Source of the DNA: Cephalotrichum gorgonifer
Lineage: Eukaryota; Ascomycota; Sordariomycetes; Microascales; Microascaceae
DNA length: 64,000 bases
NCBI GenBank assembly: GCA_900312665.1
Contig: ONZQ02000003.1
Location: 702,648-766,647, forward strand
Direction: 5' to 3'
Under the pieces are notes generated by a model, which had not been told where the DNA came from, searched no databases, and saw nothing but the letters and a program-made list of their open reading frames with translations. Numbering within the stretch: position 1 is the stretch's first letter; every line of letters begins with the position of its first letter. The position numbers and the translations under genes were made by a program. Below are positions 43,181-54,035 of the stretch, in pieces.

Positions 43181-44362
43181 TTACCGTACCGTGGCATCCT
43201 TCAGGCTGGTGACGGTGCACACGCCGCCGGCCTCCGTTACCAGCTTTCCAACACCGGTCTTGCCCAGCGCCTCCACGACCGCCGCGTCAAACGCGACCTC
43301 TAATCCGTCCGTCGTCGTGAAGCCAGGCTGGATCGTCTCCCAGACCTTCTTCTTCGGGTTCAGCACGCCCTCGGGCTCGCCCTTCCACCCCTCGAAGAAG
43401 ACCCTGTCTCCGGCCTTGCTGTCCGCGGGCGGGTTAACCAGCTCCACGGGGCCCTTGTGGTCGTCCTCTCCCTCCTTCACCCTCGGCGACGCGGCGAGGA
43501 CCATGGCGCAGGACTTGATGCCGCGCATCTTGACGGGCTTGAGGTTGGCCACCGTCACGACCTTCCGGCCCTGCATATCCTCGAGCGGGATGAGCCCGTT
43601 GAGCCCAGAGCACACGGTCCGGCAGACCTGGCCCTCGAACTCCTCCGTGTCGGCCGTGCCGGCCGGGTCGCCCATGGCGATGGTGGAGACGTAGAGGGAG
43701 TCGGCTTCGGGGTGCTTGACGGCCTTGAGGATGTGGCCGACGCGGAGGTCGATGAGGGACGGCGAGAGCGGCGCGGCGGCCGCGGGGGCCTTCTGGGCCT
43801 TGGGCGCCTTCTCCTTCTTCTCCTTCTTTTCCTTCTTCGGCTTATCCGCCGCCGCGGCAGCGTCAGCGGGCTTCGTCTCCGCCGCGTCCGCCTTCGTGCG
43901 GTCCGCCAGCTCGGTCTTGCCGCCAGCGGCGGCGGCGGCGGCAGCGGCCTTGTCCTTCTTCAGCTGCTCCTTCTCGGCCTTGACCTCCTCGGGGGACTTC
44001 CAGTAGCGGACGTCGTCGAGGTCAATCTTCACCCTCTCGGCCTCTGGGACGTCGAGCTCGAAGATGCTGGAGTTCTGCACGAAGTCGAGGAGGCGCACGA
44101 TGTTCGGCCGGCCGTCCTTGCCCGTCCTCTCCTCGGGGCCCCACTTGGCCACAACGGGCGCGAGGGTCTGGTAGATGGCGAGGTCGGCCTTGCTGGGCTT
44201 CGTGCCGAGGAGGGTGGTGCGGCTGGCGAGGTGGGCGTCGAGGGTGTCGAGGATGGACTTCTGGTCCGCGGGGCCGGACTTGAGGCGGTCAGACGTGGTG
44301 AGCCATTGCTTGATCTCGGTCTCCTCCTCGGGAGTGTAGGTCTGCGAGGCGATGGCGGACAT
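43181..44362 (-). CDS. Arc1/AIMP1-like tRNA-binding cofactor (G4p1-type)
   Basis: Yeast Arc1 (also called G4p1) binds tRNA and presents it to methionyl- and glutamyl-tRNA synthetases in the cytosol. Single exon, 393 aa from the ATG at 44362; the frame stays open upstream, but this Met begins the family-like 'MSAIASQTYTPEEE'. Residues about 1-120 look like the GST-C-like domain used to bind synthetases ('LLGTKPSKADLAIYQTLAP'). A Lys/Ala-rich linker (about 140-215) follows, typical of Arc1 basic tRNA-contact regions. The C-terminal 175 residues are an EMAPII-type OB fold ('LIDLRVGHILKAVKHPEAD', 'VVTVANLKPVKMRGIKS', 'CAMVLAAS'). Long antisense frames over the Lys/Ala region are artefacts. Divergent from the SNF2 gene. 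Confidence 0.9.
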   Translation of the reverse strand: MSAIASQTYTPEEETEIKQWLTTSDRLKSGPADQKSILDTLDAHLASRTTLLGTKPSKADLAIYQTLAPVVAKWGPEERTGKDGRPNIVRLLDFVQNSSIFELDVPEAERVKIDLDDVRYWKSPEEVKAEKEQLKKDKAAAAAAAAGGKTELADRTKADAAETKPADAAAAADKPKKEKKEKKEKAPKAQKAPAAAAPLSPSLIDLRVGHILKAVKHPEADSLYVSTIAMGDPAGTADTEEFEGQVCRTVCSGLNGLIPLEDMQGRKVVTVANLKPVKMRGIKSCAMVLAASPRVKEGEDDHKGPVELVNPPADSKAGDRVFFEGWKGEPEGVLNPKKKVWETIQPGFTTTDGLEVAFDAAVVEALGKTGVGKLVTEAGGVCTVTSLKDATVR

Positions 44363-44948
44363 TTTGACGGTGTGACGGAGGGGGGATAGGGCCCTTGTTT
44401 GGCGGAGGAGGCGTAGGGACAACAGTTTGGCGGAATTGGGTTGAGAGTCTGGGAGATTGTTGACTTGGGTGTGAGGTTTCGTTTCTCTAAAGGGATGAAA
44501 ATCCTTGGTGACTTCATGGAGGGGGAGGGCGGGGCAGCTATTCGAGAGGGGTGATATTAGGTTTAAATTGATATTCCAGCTATATATCACTGTATCGAGA
44601 TTATTCCTCTTTCACGACTTTCGAAAACGTGACAACGTGAGGCCCACACTCTGCACCGCGCCGAAAAAGCACTTTGCGCGTGTCGCGTCGGAAGTGGAAG
44701 TAGCGTGGTTCGCCGCCCTTGCTTCCGTTTGCGCCTCCACCGCACCTTCCTCGCAGGCATCAGCCCCTCAGTTTATCCCCAATCCGTCGAGGTTTCTCCC
44801 TTACCGTACACGATCATTCCTTTTCAGTTGTTGGATTTTCTATATTCTAAACCAGTGCCCCCGTCCTCTACCTGTACATAAAGGAACTATCACCTCGTGA
44901 TTGCCCCCAGCAACCCCTTCGACCTTGCCTGAAGTACACGGAAGTTCG
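44363..44948. other. Divergent upstream region of the Arc1-like and SNF2 genes
   Basis: 586 bp between divergent start codons; both promoters. No gene seen. The SNF2-side frame is open for 16 codons before its first ATG but lacks an upstream Met. Confidence 0.6.
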
Positions 44949-47884
44949 ATGGGAGCCATGATGGATACACCGACGTCCGGGCCCCGCTCGGCCTTCTCTT
45001 CCCCCCCAGCTTACTCGACACCAGCCTCCTCCCCTCCTCCCGAGCCAGAACTAGACCTTCCATTCGGCCACGCCGAGGAGGCCGCGCGGATCGAAAACGA
45101 CAAGGCCGAGGCAAAGAAGCGAGCCGCCGCCCGAGCGAAGGCCAGGAGGAAGAGCAAACGCGCGTTAACCGCAGAGGAAAAGGCTCAGAAGGCGCGGGAG
45201 CTTGATGACCTATTAAAGAAAACGGCGGCCTTCAGCGACATCCTTACGGGAAAGACGCGGGCACTCGGTCGCATGGGGACTGCCATGAGTGGGCAGTCCC
45301 TTGGGGAGCATAACTTGGAGCTCGCAAAACAGCCCAAGTGTATGGTCGGCGGGAAGATGCATGACTACCAATTGGAGGGCTTGACGTGGATGAGGGAGAT
45401 TGCTATCCAGGGGATGAGTGGCATCCTAGCTGACGAGATGGGTCTCGGTATGAACTAGTTTCACCTGACTCCTCACAACTCGCTGCTAACCATGTTTTAG
45501 GGAAAACTGTTCAAACCATATCGCTTGTGGCTTCCCTGCGCGAGTCAGATGATTTCTACGGCCCTTTTCTCATCGTTGCGCCCCTTAGCACACTTTCGAA
45601 TTGGATAGAAGAGTTTAATCGCTGGGCCCCTACGGTTCCCGTGATTGTCTACCATGGCACCCCTTCAGAGAGGGCCTCCATCTGGGGAAATAAGGTCTTG
45701 AAACACTACAAGGGCGGCCGGCCAGACAAGAAATTTCCCGTTGTCCTTACCAGCAACCAAATAATCCTGCGGGACCGACTCAACCTGGCCAAAATCGGAT
45801 GGGAGTTCATTCTCATTGTACGTCCATTTCCTCGGCTACTAATATGTCCGGCGATACTAACACATACCTTCAGGATGAAGGCCACTGCATGAAGAATGCA
45901 GACGCCAAGCTATACCAGGAACTACGAACGTTCACGTCCGCTACTCGCTTTCTTATCACCGGAACGCCCTTGCAGAATGAGATGAAGGAATTGTGGTCGC
46001 TCCTTCACTTCCTACTCCCATCAGTTTTCCAAGACTGGGAGGCATTTGACTCCTGGTTCGACTTCACGGACCTCGAGGATGAAACCGGCATGGAAAGCTT
46101 CATCACCGATGAGAACAAGCACGAGCTCATGAGCAAAATTCACGTTGTCTTGCAGCCTCTCATGTTGCGGCGAGTTAAGGCGGATGTTGCTGCGTACCTC
46201 CCTAAGAAGCGGGAGTATATTCTCTACGCTCCCTTGACGAGGGAGCAAACCGATCTATACAAGGCGATCAGTGACAAGAGTGTTGACACTCGGGCGTACT
46301 TGGAGGACATGGTTTTCAAGGAGGTGACCGAAAGTTCGAGCGACTCGAGAGAGTCCAGTTTACCTCCCCGAAAGGCCAATGGTACCAAGACTGAGAAGGC
46401 ACTCGCCATCCGTGAATCCCCAAGGAAGCCCAAAGCGACTGCTCCTGAAACCCAAAAGGCGCCAGCTACGAATGCCTTCTCGCTCATGATGGGAAAGAAA
46501 GGGCCTGGTAGACCTAAGAAGAACGCAGAGCCCGTACCGGCCAAGAAGGCCATCCCCAAAGATGTGAGCAAGAGGAAGTCTCCCCCGTCCGCTGAAGCTC
46601 CTGCCCCGAAAAGTTCCAAGTCTAGTCGTGAGAGTACGCCTGGCGGTACCAGACTTCGGACACGTGCTGCTGCCGTCACAGACGCATTCGCGGACGTCGA
46701 CGAGGACCTTATCGACGACGACGAATTTGAGGCACGTTTAGTTCGAGAGTACGAGGCCAAGGAGCTGCGGAAGTTGGAAGCCACGCAGTCAAACAAGGAC
46801 TTTGCGCTGGCGGACTCTCTTGAGATTGCTAGTAGGTGGACCTCGAATAGGGCATGACCTTGTTTGAGCTTGAACTAACCCCTCGACAGAGAAAGAAATT
46901 TCGAAGAAGAAGCTCGGAAACCCGATAATGCAGCTTCGGCTGGTTTGCAACAGCCCGCACAACTTCTACAACCCGTGGACGTACAGCGAAAAGGCCGTCG
47001 ACGAGTCTGTAGTGACCAAATCCGGAAAGATGCTTCTTCTCGACAGGCTTCTACCGTCGTTATTCCGCGCGGGACATAAGGTTCTCATTTTCTCGCAGTT
47101 CAAGACCCAATTGGACATTCTCGCGGATTATTGTGAGCTACGGAAGTGGAGTGCATGTCGGCTCGATGGCTCTGTCGGGCAGGAATCTCGGCGGGAGATG
47201 ATTAAGACGTTCAACACGGATCCTGAGACGAGGGTATTCTTGCTATCTACAAGGGCAGGTGGTCAGGGCATCAATCTCATGGCGGCCGACACCGTGATTT
47301 TATTCGACAGGTGACCAACCTTACCCTATCAATCTCTGGTCCCCACTTGGTCGTCACGTAGCTAACCTCCCCCAAGCGACTGGAACCCGCAACAAGACTT
47401 GCAGGCCCAAGACAGATGCCACAGGATCGGTCAAAAGCGCCCCGTCATCATCTACCGCCTTGCTACAAAAAGGACCGTCGAGGAAGACCTGCTCTTGACC
47501 GCCGAAGCGAAGCGGAGGCTTGAAAAGCTGGTCATCCGTAAAGGGACACTCAAGACAATGGGGAAGAAGCTCGACGAGGGGCTAAGCGAGATCGACAAGG
47601 AGGCTCTGCGGGCACTGTTATTGAAGGACGGGGAGGTGTACAAATACTCGGGGAGCCAGAATATCCTGAGCGACGGGGATATCGCGACGCTGATGGACAG
47701 GTACGTTATCATCATTATCTGCTCTACCCTCTCTCGTCTCTGGTGCTTATAAGATTGCGTTACTGACATACGCCACAGGAGTGATGCCGCTTACGAGCAG
47801 GCGGCGAGGGGAGATGGCAACGCGGACGTCTTCAAGGTTATTGAGACGGGAGCAAATGGGATCAAGGAGGCTAAGGCGAGCTAG
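44949..47884 (+). CDS. SNF2-family ATPase of the LSH/DDM1/Irc5 group (MUS-30-like)
   Basis: Nucleosome-remodelling ATPase; relatives maintain DNA methylation (LSH, DDM1) and genome stability (Neurospora MUS-30, yeast Irc5). Six exons: 44949..45447, 45501..45817, 45874..46831, 46890..47310, 47377..47700 and 47779..47884, giving 874 aa. 'AAFSDILTGKT' and 'GEHNLELAKQPKCMVGG' precede the motor, as in LSH/Irc5. Motor motifs: 'DEMGLGKTVQTISL' (spanning intron 1), DEGH as the DEAD-type box, 'LITGTPLQNEMKELWSLLHF', then in lobe 2 'VLIFSQFKTQLDIL', 'LLSTRAGGQGINL' and 'QAQDRCHRIGQKRPV'. A Lys/Pro/Ser-rich insert between the lobes has an AT-hook-like GRPKK (46507-46521). The DEGH box and flanks favour this group over ISWI or CHD. 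Confidence 0.92.
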
Positions 47885-49265
47885 ACGCTCTTCTATTGAA
47901 GAGCAGGGGCGTTCTTTTTTTTTTTTCTTTTTCTTTTTCTTTTTTTGCTTAATGACGGCGTTTGCCGGTCTGCTTTGGAGCTATTTGATGCTAGATACCA
48001 TACTTTGCTTCTTAATAGAGTAATGTCCGCCTGATGATGGCGTAGATGCTCTCCACGAGGAGGTTTTCTGTATGACGCGCAGTGGGTAGCGGACTCAGGA
48101 TATTTCCGTGCCGCTGTGCCGAGTATAGTAGGAGAGGTTCTTGATGTCTAGTCCCAAATGTTCCTTCGAACGAAGCCACTAGCAGTTGGGACCTGGCCGT
48201 GGAAGGCTGGGCATCGTATCCTACCTCCTCCTCCAACTCACGTTCTGGGGCCACCCCCGAGGCGAAGGAAGGGTAGGTCCTTTCCGTACAAACATGGGTT
48301 AATTCTTTCCCTTCTGCCTCTTCTCTTCGTTCTGTTTCCTCCTCCTTTTACTTTTCCTTCCCTTCCATATTGTTGGTAAACAACTGAAGTAACCCCATCA
48401 CTGGTGGAGTGAAAGGGGTATGTTACCTCTCCACGTAGATCTGCCTGTACCCATTGTCTCCCACAGCAAAGGCAATATTGAGGCTTGCTTCTGGATTCAT
48501 GAGAGGTACAGGATGCGGGAAGTTCAATGAATAGGCTTCCATTCAGGTCCGCCCAAATCTCATTCACCATGTAGCCCCTATTCCCCGTAGTCCTATATGT
48601 GTAAATTCTTTTATTCATGCATTCTGTCTTGTTCTCATCAACAATCAGCACCCTTCAACCTTGGCCCTGTGGTTGATGGATGTGAGTCCTTGGTGAAGTC
48701 CAAGCACGTCCACGTCCTCCACGTCCACCCATCGCCCTCGACAACCAACAGCCCTAGGCTCACGATGCCCTCACCTAGCAACTTGAGCCCCCTCAAAGTC
48801 GACGACATAATCAACTGCTTAGCCAGCTCACAAGCCTTCCCTTTTGGTCACTTGTTTCCCTCTCCTTCCTGCCCTTCCTGTTCTCTCATTCCTCCTTCCA
48901 AAGTATCATCACACTCACACTCACACACATACACCTTTCCATCTTCATTCTTTGCCCTTGTGTCAATCTCATGCCCTTTCGACTTCTCAGAAACGACCCT
49001 ATCACGAATTCATCCTGCTTCTTCATTGCGAAACTGTTTTAAACTGTTTTCCTGCCCTCATATCACGATCTCGATTGTCCCGTTCTGAGTTTCCCCTCCT
49101 CCCAATAGAAGGGAATCTGCCCTCCTCAGTCGTCCGTAAGTGTTCGACACTCAGCTGCCCTCGCCCTATTTCGATTCCTACCATCCTTTTGTTTTCCCTT
49201 GTCTCAATCGATACCGTTGCTAATTCCTCGTTATTCAAGGACAAGGCCACCTCAATATCAAGGCA
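47885..49265. other. 1.4-kb intergenic region, no gene seen
   Basis: Contains the SNF2 3' UTR with a T-rich tract (47915-47946), and the promoter and leader of the next gene. A minus-strand frame of 137 codons (48651..48238) shows no family feature. A GTAAGT at 49135 could start an intron in the next gene's 5' UTR. Confidence 0.55.
47915..47946. repeat. T-rich tract with C interruptions
   Basis: About 30 bp of T runs broken by single C, just after the SNF2 stop codon. Probably part of its 3' UTR or 3'-end signal. Confidence 0.85.
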
Positions 49266-52200
49266 ATGGCAGAAACGGCGATAGCCCTCGGGCTCTTCTG
49301 TCCTGAAGAGAGCACTCTCTATGTGTGCTCCGACTCCGCGGTCCCCTTTGTGGGCTGCTGCACCACGGATCCTTGCAAAGACGGGTCTGGAATCTGTCCG
49401 GATGACAACCTTGTACCCGCCAGTTTCGAGCTGGACGTGTTGTTCGATAATGTTTCCCCCCAAGAGTGCCTTGGCGGAGAGTGGTATGCCTGTCCCGACC
49501 TCGACACTCCCTTCGCTGGATGCTGCTCGGAGGATGCTTGCCAGGATAGGTGCCCGGCAGATTCCTTGCGGGCTGCCGTCATCACCGACTACCAAGCCAA
49601 GGTGTTTAATATGGCCAACGCGATGAGTGCGGGGAGAGTAAAGCTTACCCCGACAAAGACGACTTTCTCGCGGGTGGACGCGGCGATCACCCCGGAAGCC
49701 AGATCCACCTCGTCCACTACCAAACCGTCTGCAACTCCCGCCAGCACCGCACCCCATCCGGTTCCCTCCCCAACCCGACCCAGCCCGCCGGAGAAAACCA
49801 TACTGGTCCCGGACAACAGCGGTAAACTCTCAGAAAAGGAAATCGTTGCCCTCGCCTGTGGTGTTGGGGTCGTCTCCTTCATCATCATCTGCTGCATCGT
49901 CTATAAGATCGTCAACTACAACAGGAAGCGTCGTCCGGGTTATCCCTACCGTACTGATCACGATCCCAATTGGAGACCGCCGTCGTCCACAATCGAGCTG
50001 GATTCCGACATCGCCCCTGCTGACAGACAGTGCGGGACCAGTCGCGCCCCCGGTAATGCGACCAGACCAAGGAGCTATGAGGATGCGACGAACTATGATG
50101 CCGAGGCCAGACTGACGGGCATCCCTGGTCCCCGACGAGCTCGATCCGCCGAGCCATGCCGAACGTTTTCTGAAATACTTCAATCCCATGAGCGTCGGGT
50201 ACCCCATGAGCGGCCTGTTGTCCATGGCCAGCCTTCGGCCCACTCACACGGGTTCGAAATGACCGCCGAGCCCATCGAGACTGAGAGAGTGTATGGGAAT
50301 CAATACCGCCCGCAGCAGAGGGTTGTGGCTCCTCGGGCCAACAACCAGGCGGGTCAAAATGGCTGGGTAAATGCGAGGGAGCATGCGGAATATTACCATG
50401 CTGCGTATCACGCTAATGGTGACTATGTCATCGATATGGAGGGCCGCGGTCAGAGCCACTACGGCCACAGGGCCTCAGATTCCCTTGCCCAGGCCCTCGC
50501 TGTCTACTCCGCCGACGAGCTGCGACGCCACACGACGTACGAAATTCCCGCTGCCCGCTCGGATGACGCACTCGGTCGCTTCGCGTCCTATCCCAGCCCT
50601 GATACCTTCCAGCCGCCCGCGCCTCGCTCCGAGGGGGCCGGACAGGTTTTGAATTGGAACCAACATGCTCACGGGCGCTATGTGCCGTATATCCTTCCGG
50701 CCCGCGATTCGATGACGGGACAGCCCGAGTCAAGTGGCATGAATGTGCCCGTGTCTCCGGGCAAAGCTCACGTTGTCGAGGATGAGCCCGTAGGCGAGCT
50801 CTCCGATCCTCGGGCCCGCTCTAGGCTTGGCCAGCTGTACGTCCTCAATCCGGACAAAGAGGCGGAGAGTGATGATGCTGGGGTGGGTGGAACAAAGGCC
50901 AACCAGGACCTTTCGAGTGGCGGAAAGGACAAAGGTGTCATGGTGATGATACCTGCCAACAATAAATCTTCAGGAAGGAATGGGGCCGAAGGTGATCTCG
51001 TCACCAAAGGTGATGAAAAAGGACCCAGTGAGGACGTGGAGAAGATTGAGCTGAATAAAGAGCAGAACCGAAAGGGGATGTCAACTAAATCCGAGGCTTC
51101 TGGCGGCCCTTCCAAAATCAATGGGCCTGAGTTCCTGTCCAACACGTTCCAAGCTGCCGAAATTTTGACGATGGTATCGCCTGAGTATGGTAATGAGCAT
51201 GAAAAGAAAACGGTTGAGCAGTCAGATTGTCAGGAGGCTCCTGCTCCAACTTCGTCGACGCCTGCTGCGTCCTACTCACAGGAGCCGCAGCACCTAGCCG
51301 CCACGGGTGTACTGCCGCCTCTGCGTCCGGAGAACGACCGCCGGGATCCTTCGACCGTTTCTGATATTGCTGACTCGCAGAGACTAGAAGGCGTAGGCGA
51401 TATTGACGGGCAAGGATCGCGTCGTCCTACGGCAATGTGCCCGAATTGCTCAGCGGACATGGGGTCCGCTGATACACAGCAGCCGGAGGTTGGGTACCGG
51501 CCTGTGGGGACTCACCCCGAGTCCCGCCCCGAGAACTGCCGTCCAGCTTCATCGGGACCTGCCACGACAGCCCGGCTTGTGTCCCAGCGACCAGGTGCCA
51601 ACGACGTGCTGCCTTTGCGCCACCCGCGCGGTAGACTCCCAGCTTCTTCGACGGCCCCCCTTGCTGCTGCCTCTCATCAATACCAGCAGCAGGCCTCGTC
51701 GGTTCTGCCTGTGCTCCGCCCCGAGAATGCCCCACGCGTGGCTGCCAGACGTCCCTCTGAGCTCCATATGGATGTCCCCGCTGCCGAAGACCTGGGGTAC
51801 CCGATCCGTCCCCCGGCCCAGCCTGAGGTTATCCGAGGGCCCGATGGCAGCATTGTCACGCCGCTGGACAGGCGTCGACAGTACCAGGATAGGTACGACC
51901 TAGTGCCTAGGCGCGCCGATCGACGGGAGGAACAGCAGGATGGGCAGTACCAACCGCAGAGTGGGCGGTATGGGCCGCAGAGTCAATACCAGCCGCAGGC
52001 GGGGCAATTCCAGCCCCAGTACGCAGCCCATCCCGCCCCCGAGTCCCGCCCGCAGCAGAACCTCAACAACGCCCACCAGGAGAGCACCCAGCCCTACGCG
52101 GGGCCGAACCACAACCGCCTTCGCCAGGAGAGCCGGCCCGTCGGGGGGCTGACCCGCAACATTCGCAGGCAGCACGGCTCCCAGCCCGCCCACCATCCTC

Positions 52201-52646
52201 ACACGCCCCAAGGCTACGTCCACGCGTACAACACGCGCGTGTACTACCCCAACAGGGCCAATCCTCCCCGCCCGCTAGTCCGGCCTCCTCCCAACACCGT
52301 GGAGCGGCCCCGCCGATCGGCCCAGCAGCTCGGACTTGGCCCGCAGCCTCAGCCGGGGTACCGTACGTATGAGGGCGGCAGGGACCTCAACCGGGGGAAC
52401 GACATCGCGCACTGGGATCCCGTGCCGCCGCCCCCCGCGTATCATCAGGGCGGCCACTTGAATTCGGCTGCCCCGCGGCAGTATGTCGCCAGTGGTGTTG
52501 GTGGTGCTCGGCCGGTGGTCAATGGCGTGCATGGCAGGGCGGTGGCGGTGCCCAGGAGCGAATACCCTGCTCGCCGGGAGGATGAGAATCGTCGGGGCCA
52601 GGTAAATGGAAATTACCGGCCCTTTGATGGGGGAGAGGGACTTTGA
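49266..52646 (+). CDS. Cys-rich single-pass membrane protein with duplicated GCC motif and long disordered tail
   Basis: Not a described family to my knowledge. Single exon, 1126 aa from the first ATG. Residues 12-47 and 68-98 are two copies of one Cys pattern: an aromatic-x-Cys, then 'PFVGCCTTDPC' or 'PFAGCCSEDAC', then Cys-Pro-x-Asp. A Ser/Thr/Pro-rich stalk (about 140-180) leads to one membrane helix (about 193-215, 'ALACGVGVVSFIIICCIVY') followed by a basic stop-transfer 'NYNRKRR'. This suggests an outside head and an inside tail. The remaining 900 residues are low-complexity, Gln/Pro/Arg/Tyr-rich, with no domain seen. There is no clear signal peptide, so the helix may act as signal-anchor, or an upstream exon was missed. 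Architecture recalls fungal wall-stress sensors (WSC/Mid2), but the head differs. Confidence 0.8.
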   Translation: MAETAIALGLFCPEESTLYVCSDSAVPFVGCCTTDPCKDGSGICPDDNLVPASFELDVLFDNVSPQECLGGEWYACPDLDTPFAGCCSEDACQDRCPADSLRAAVITDYQAKVFNMANAMSAGRVKLTPTKTTFSRVDAAITPEARSTSSTTKPSATPASTAPHPVPSPTRPSPPEKTILVPDNSGKLSEKEIVALACGVGVVSFIIICCIVYKIVNYNRKRRPGYPYRTDHDPNWRPPSSTIELDSDIAPADRQCGTSRAPGNATRPRSYEDATNYDAEARLTGIPGPRRARSAEPCRTFSEILQSHERRVPHERPVVHGQPSAHSHGFEMTAEPIETERVYGNQYRPQQRVVAPRANNQAGQNGWVNAREHAEYYHAAYHANGDYVIDMEGRGQSHYGHRASDSLAQALAVYSADELRRHTTYEIPAARSDDALGRFASYPSPDTFQPPAPRSEGAGQVLNWNQHAHGRYVPYILPARDSMTGQPESSGMNVPVSPGKAHVVEDEPVGELSDPRARSRLGQLYVLNPDKEAESDDAGVGGTKANQDLSSGGKDKGVMVMIPANNKSSGRNGAEGDLVTKGDEKGPSEDVEKIELNKEQNRKGMSTKSEASGGPSKINGPEFLSNTFQAAEILTMVSPEYGNEHEKKTVEQSDCQEAPAPTSSTPAASYSQEPQHLAATGVLPPLRPENDRRDPSTVSDIADSQRLEGVGDIDGQGSRRPTAMCPNCSADMGSADTQQPEVGYRPVGTHPESRPENCRPASSGPATTARLVSQRPGANDVLPLRHPRGRLPASSTAPLAAASHQYQQQASSVLPVLRPENAPRVAARRPSELHMDVPAAEDLGYPIRPPAQPEVIRGPDGSIVTPLDRRRQYQDRYDLVPRRADRREEQQDGQYQPQSGRYGPQSQYQPQAGQFQPQYAAHPAPESRPQQNLNNAHQESTQPYAGPNHNRLRQESRPVGGLTRNIRRQHGSQPAHHPHTPQGYVHAYNTRVYYPNRANPPRPLVRPPPNTVERPRRSAQQLGLGPQPQPGYRTYEGGRDLNRGNDIAHWDPVPPPPAYHQGGHLNSAAPRQYVASGVGGARPVVNGVHGRAVAVPRSEYPARREDENRRGQVNGNYRPFDGGEGL

Positions 52647-54035
52647 GCTTTGAGCTCGGGGCTATCCGAGCGCGATGATCGATGCGTTGTACGGTGATGA
52701 GTCGCGATGTGCGATATGATGAGTCAAGGTGTGGCGATGCGTCGGAAGCCGTGTTCTCCCTCCAAACCAAGATCGGAGCGATGAGGGGAGGAGAAAGCGG
52801 AGGATAGGAGGATGGTCTTTCATCACGGGGAGGAGATGAGGCAAAAGAAGAATTGATGGGATTGAGGGGAAGTAGAAAATTAGGGGACTATCCGCCGAGG
52901 CGGATGCCCCCCTGGGGAGGAGGGAAAGGGGAGATGGAGATGTGGGAAGGTAGGGAGGGAAGGAGGTGAAGCTTTTTGGAGGGGCGGAAGGGAGGTGGAA
53001 GTAGTGAGGTGACGGTGAAAAGGGCAAACACGGCAACACCGTTAACGGGCAGCAACGGACAACAGCAACGCGAGGCAACACCAACTCCATGGTCAGATCC
53101 GTATCTATGAGGTCCAACAATTCCCTTCCCGAAAAAGAAAACGCCGAGAAAACGACCCGACAAAAACGACCCTACTCTAGCTTAAACGCTCCATGTCAGA
53201 TTACATTACATGTATCTATCATTTCGCCGTTTTTCCAGTGTTATAAGTTGGCCCTTCGCTTCTCGGCCGGAACTACAGAAGGTGTGGGAAAAAGTCCAGA
53301 TCCGACAAAGGACACCAAAAAATCTAGCTCCAAAAATCGTTGAGAGGGAAGAGAAACAGGGGGGGGAGGTAACGAAAATGGAAGGAATAGGGGAGAGGGC
53401 GTTTTACGGCGGCGTTTTCGGAACTTGCTCCATGTCCTTTTACTTCAGTCGGTATGTTTTGTTTTCTCAGGGTTTCTAAGGTTCTCTCGCTTTGAATTCT
53501 TTCTTTCCCGTCCATGTCGAAGGAACATGGAGGTTGAACACATGTAAAGTAGCCCAGCAGCAAATATATTATATAAAACCCGGCCTGCTTTGTTCTTAGC
53601 CGTGTGTTTCCTTTGTTGCGAAGTCGAAGCAAGATAACCAGAGGCAGCATGATACTCGTAGTGCCAATGTCAAGCTCGAAGGTACTCATGCTGTAGAAAA
53701 AAAAATTACATGTACGAGGAGTAGAATGAACAGGAGATGATATGTTCGATGTTCAATGTTTGATATTCACAAAATGCAAAACCCGACCAAATAGTGAGTA
53801 AACACTATTTCCCCCAACTAAAAACCGATCCAAAATATATGTATCCAAGAATCGAAGTAAAAAATCCCCCCCGACCCTAAAGGCGAAAGCAGAATAAATG
53901 AGGGCGGAGGGTTGTGAAGGTAGATGTCCTCAGAAGCGAAAGTAAGAACTGAAATCCCCCCTCCTTCCTCCTTCAATAAAACACAAAGAAAAAAGTATAT
54001 GTCCAAAGAGTTTGTTTTTCAAGGTCACCCCTCGC
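52647..54035. other. 1.4-kb convergent intergenic region, no gene seen
   Basis: Lies between the Cys-rich membrane protein gene and the laccase gene, 3' end to 3' end. G/A-rich from about 52740 to 53010, then A/T-rich near the laccase end. Open frames are short and low-complexity. Confidence 0.6.

Noticed and set aside
43457..44389. Plus-strand frame of 310 codons over the Arc1-like gene
   Set aside because: Gly/Leu/Val-rich antisense of the Lys/Ala-rich coding sequence; the sense protein has clear domains.
48238..48651. Minus-strand frame of 137 codons after the SNF2 gene
   Set aside because: Low-complexity C-terminus and no family likeness; probably 3'/5' UTR sequence of flanking genes.
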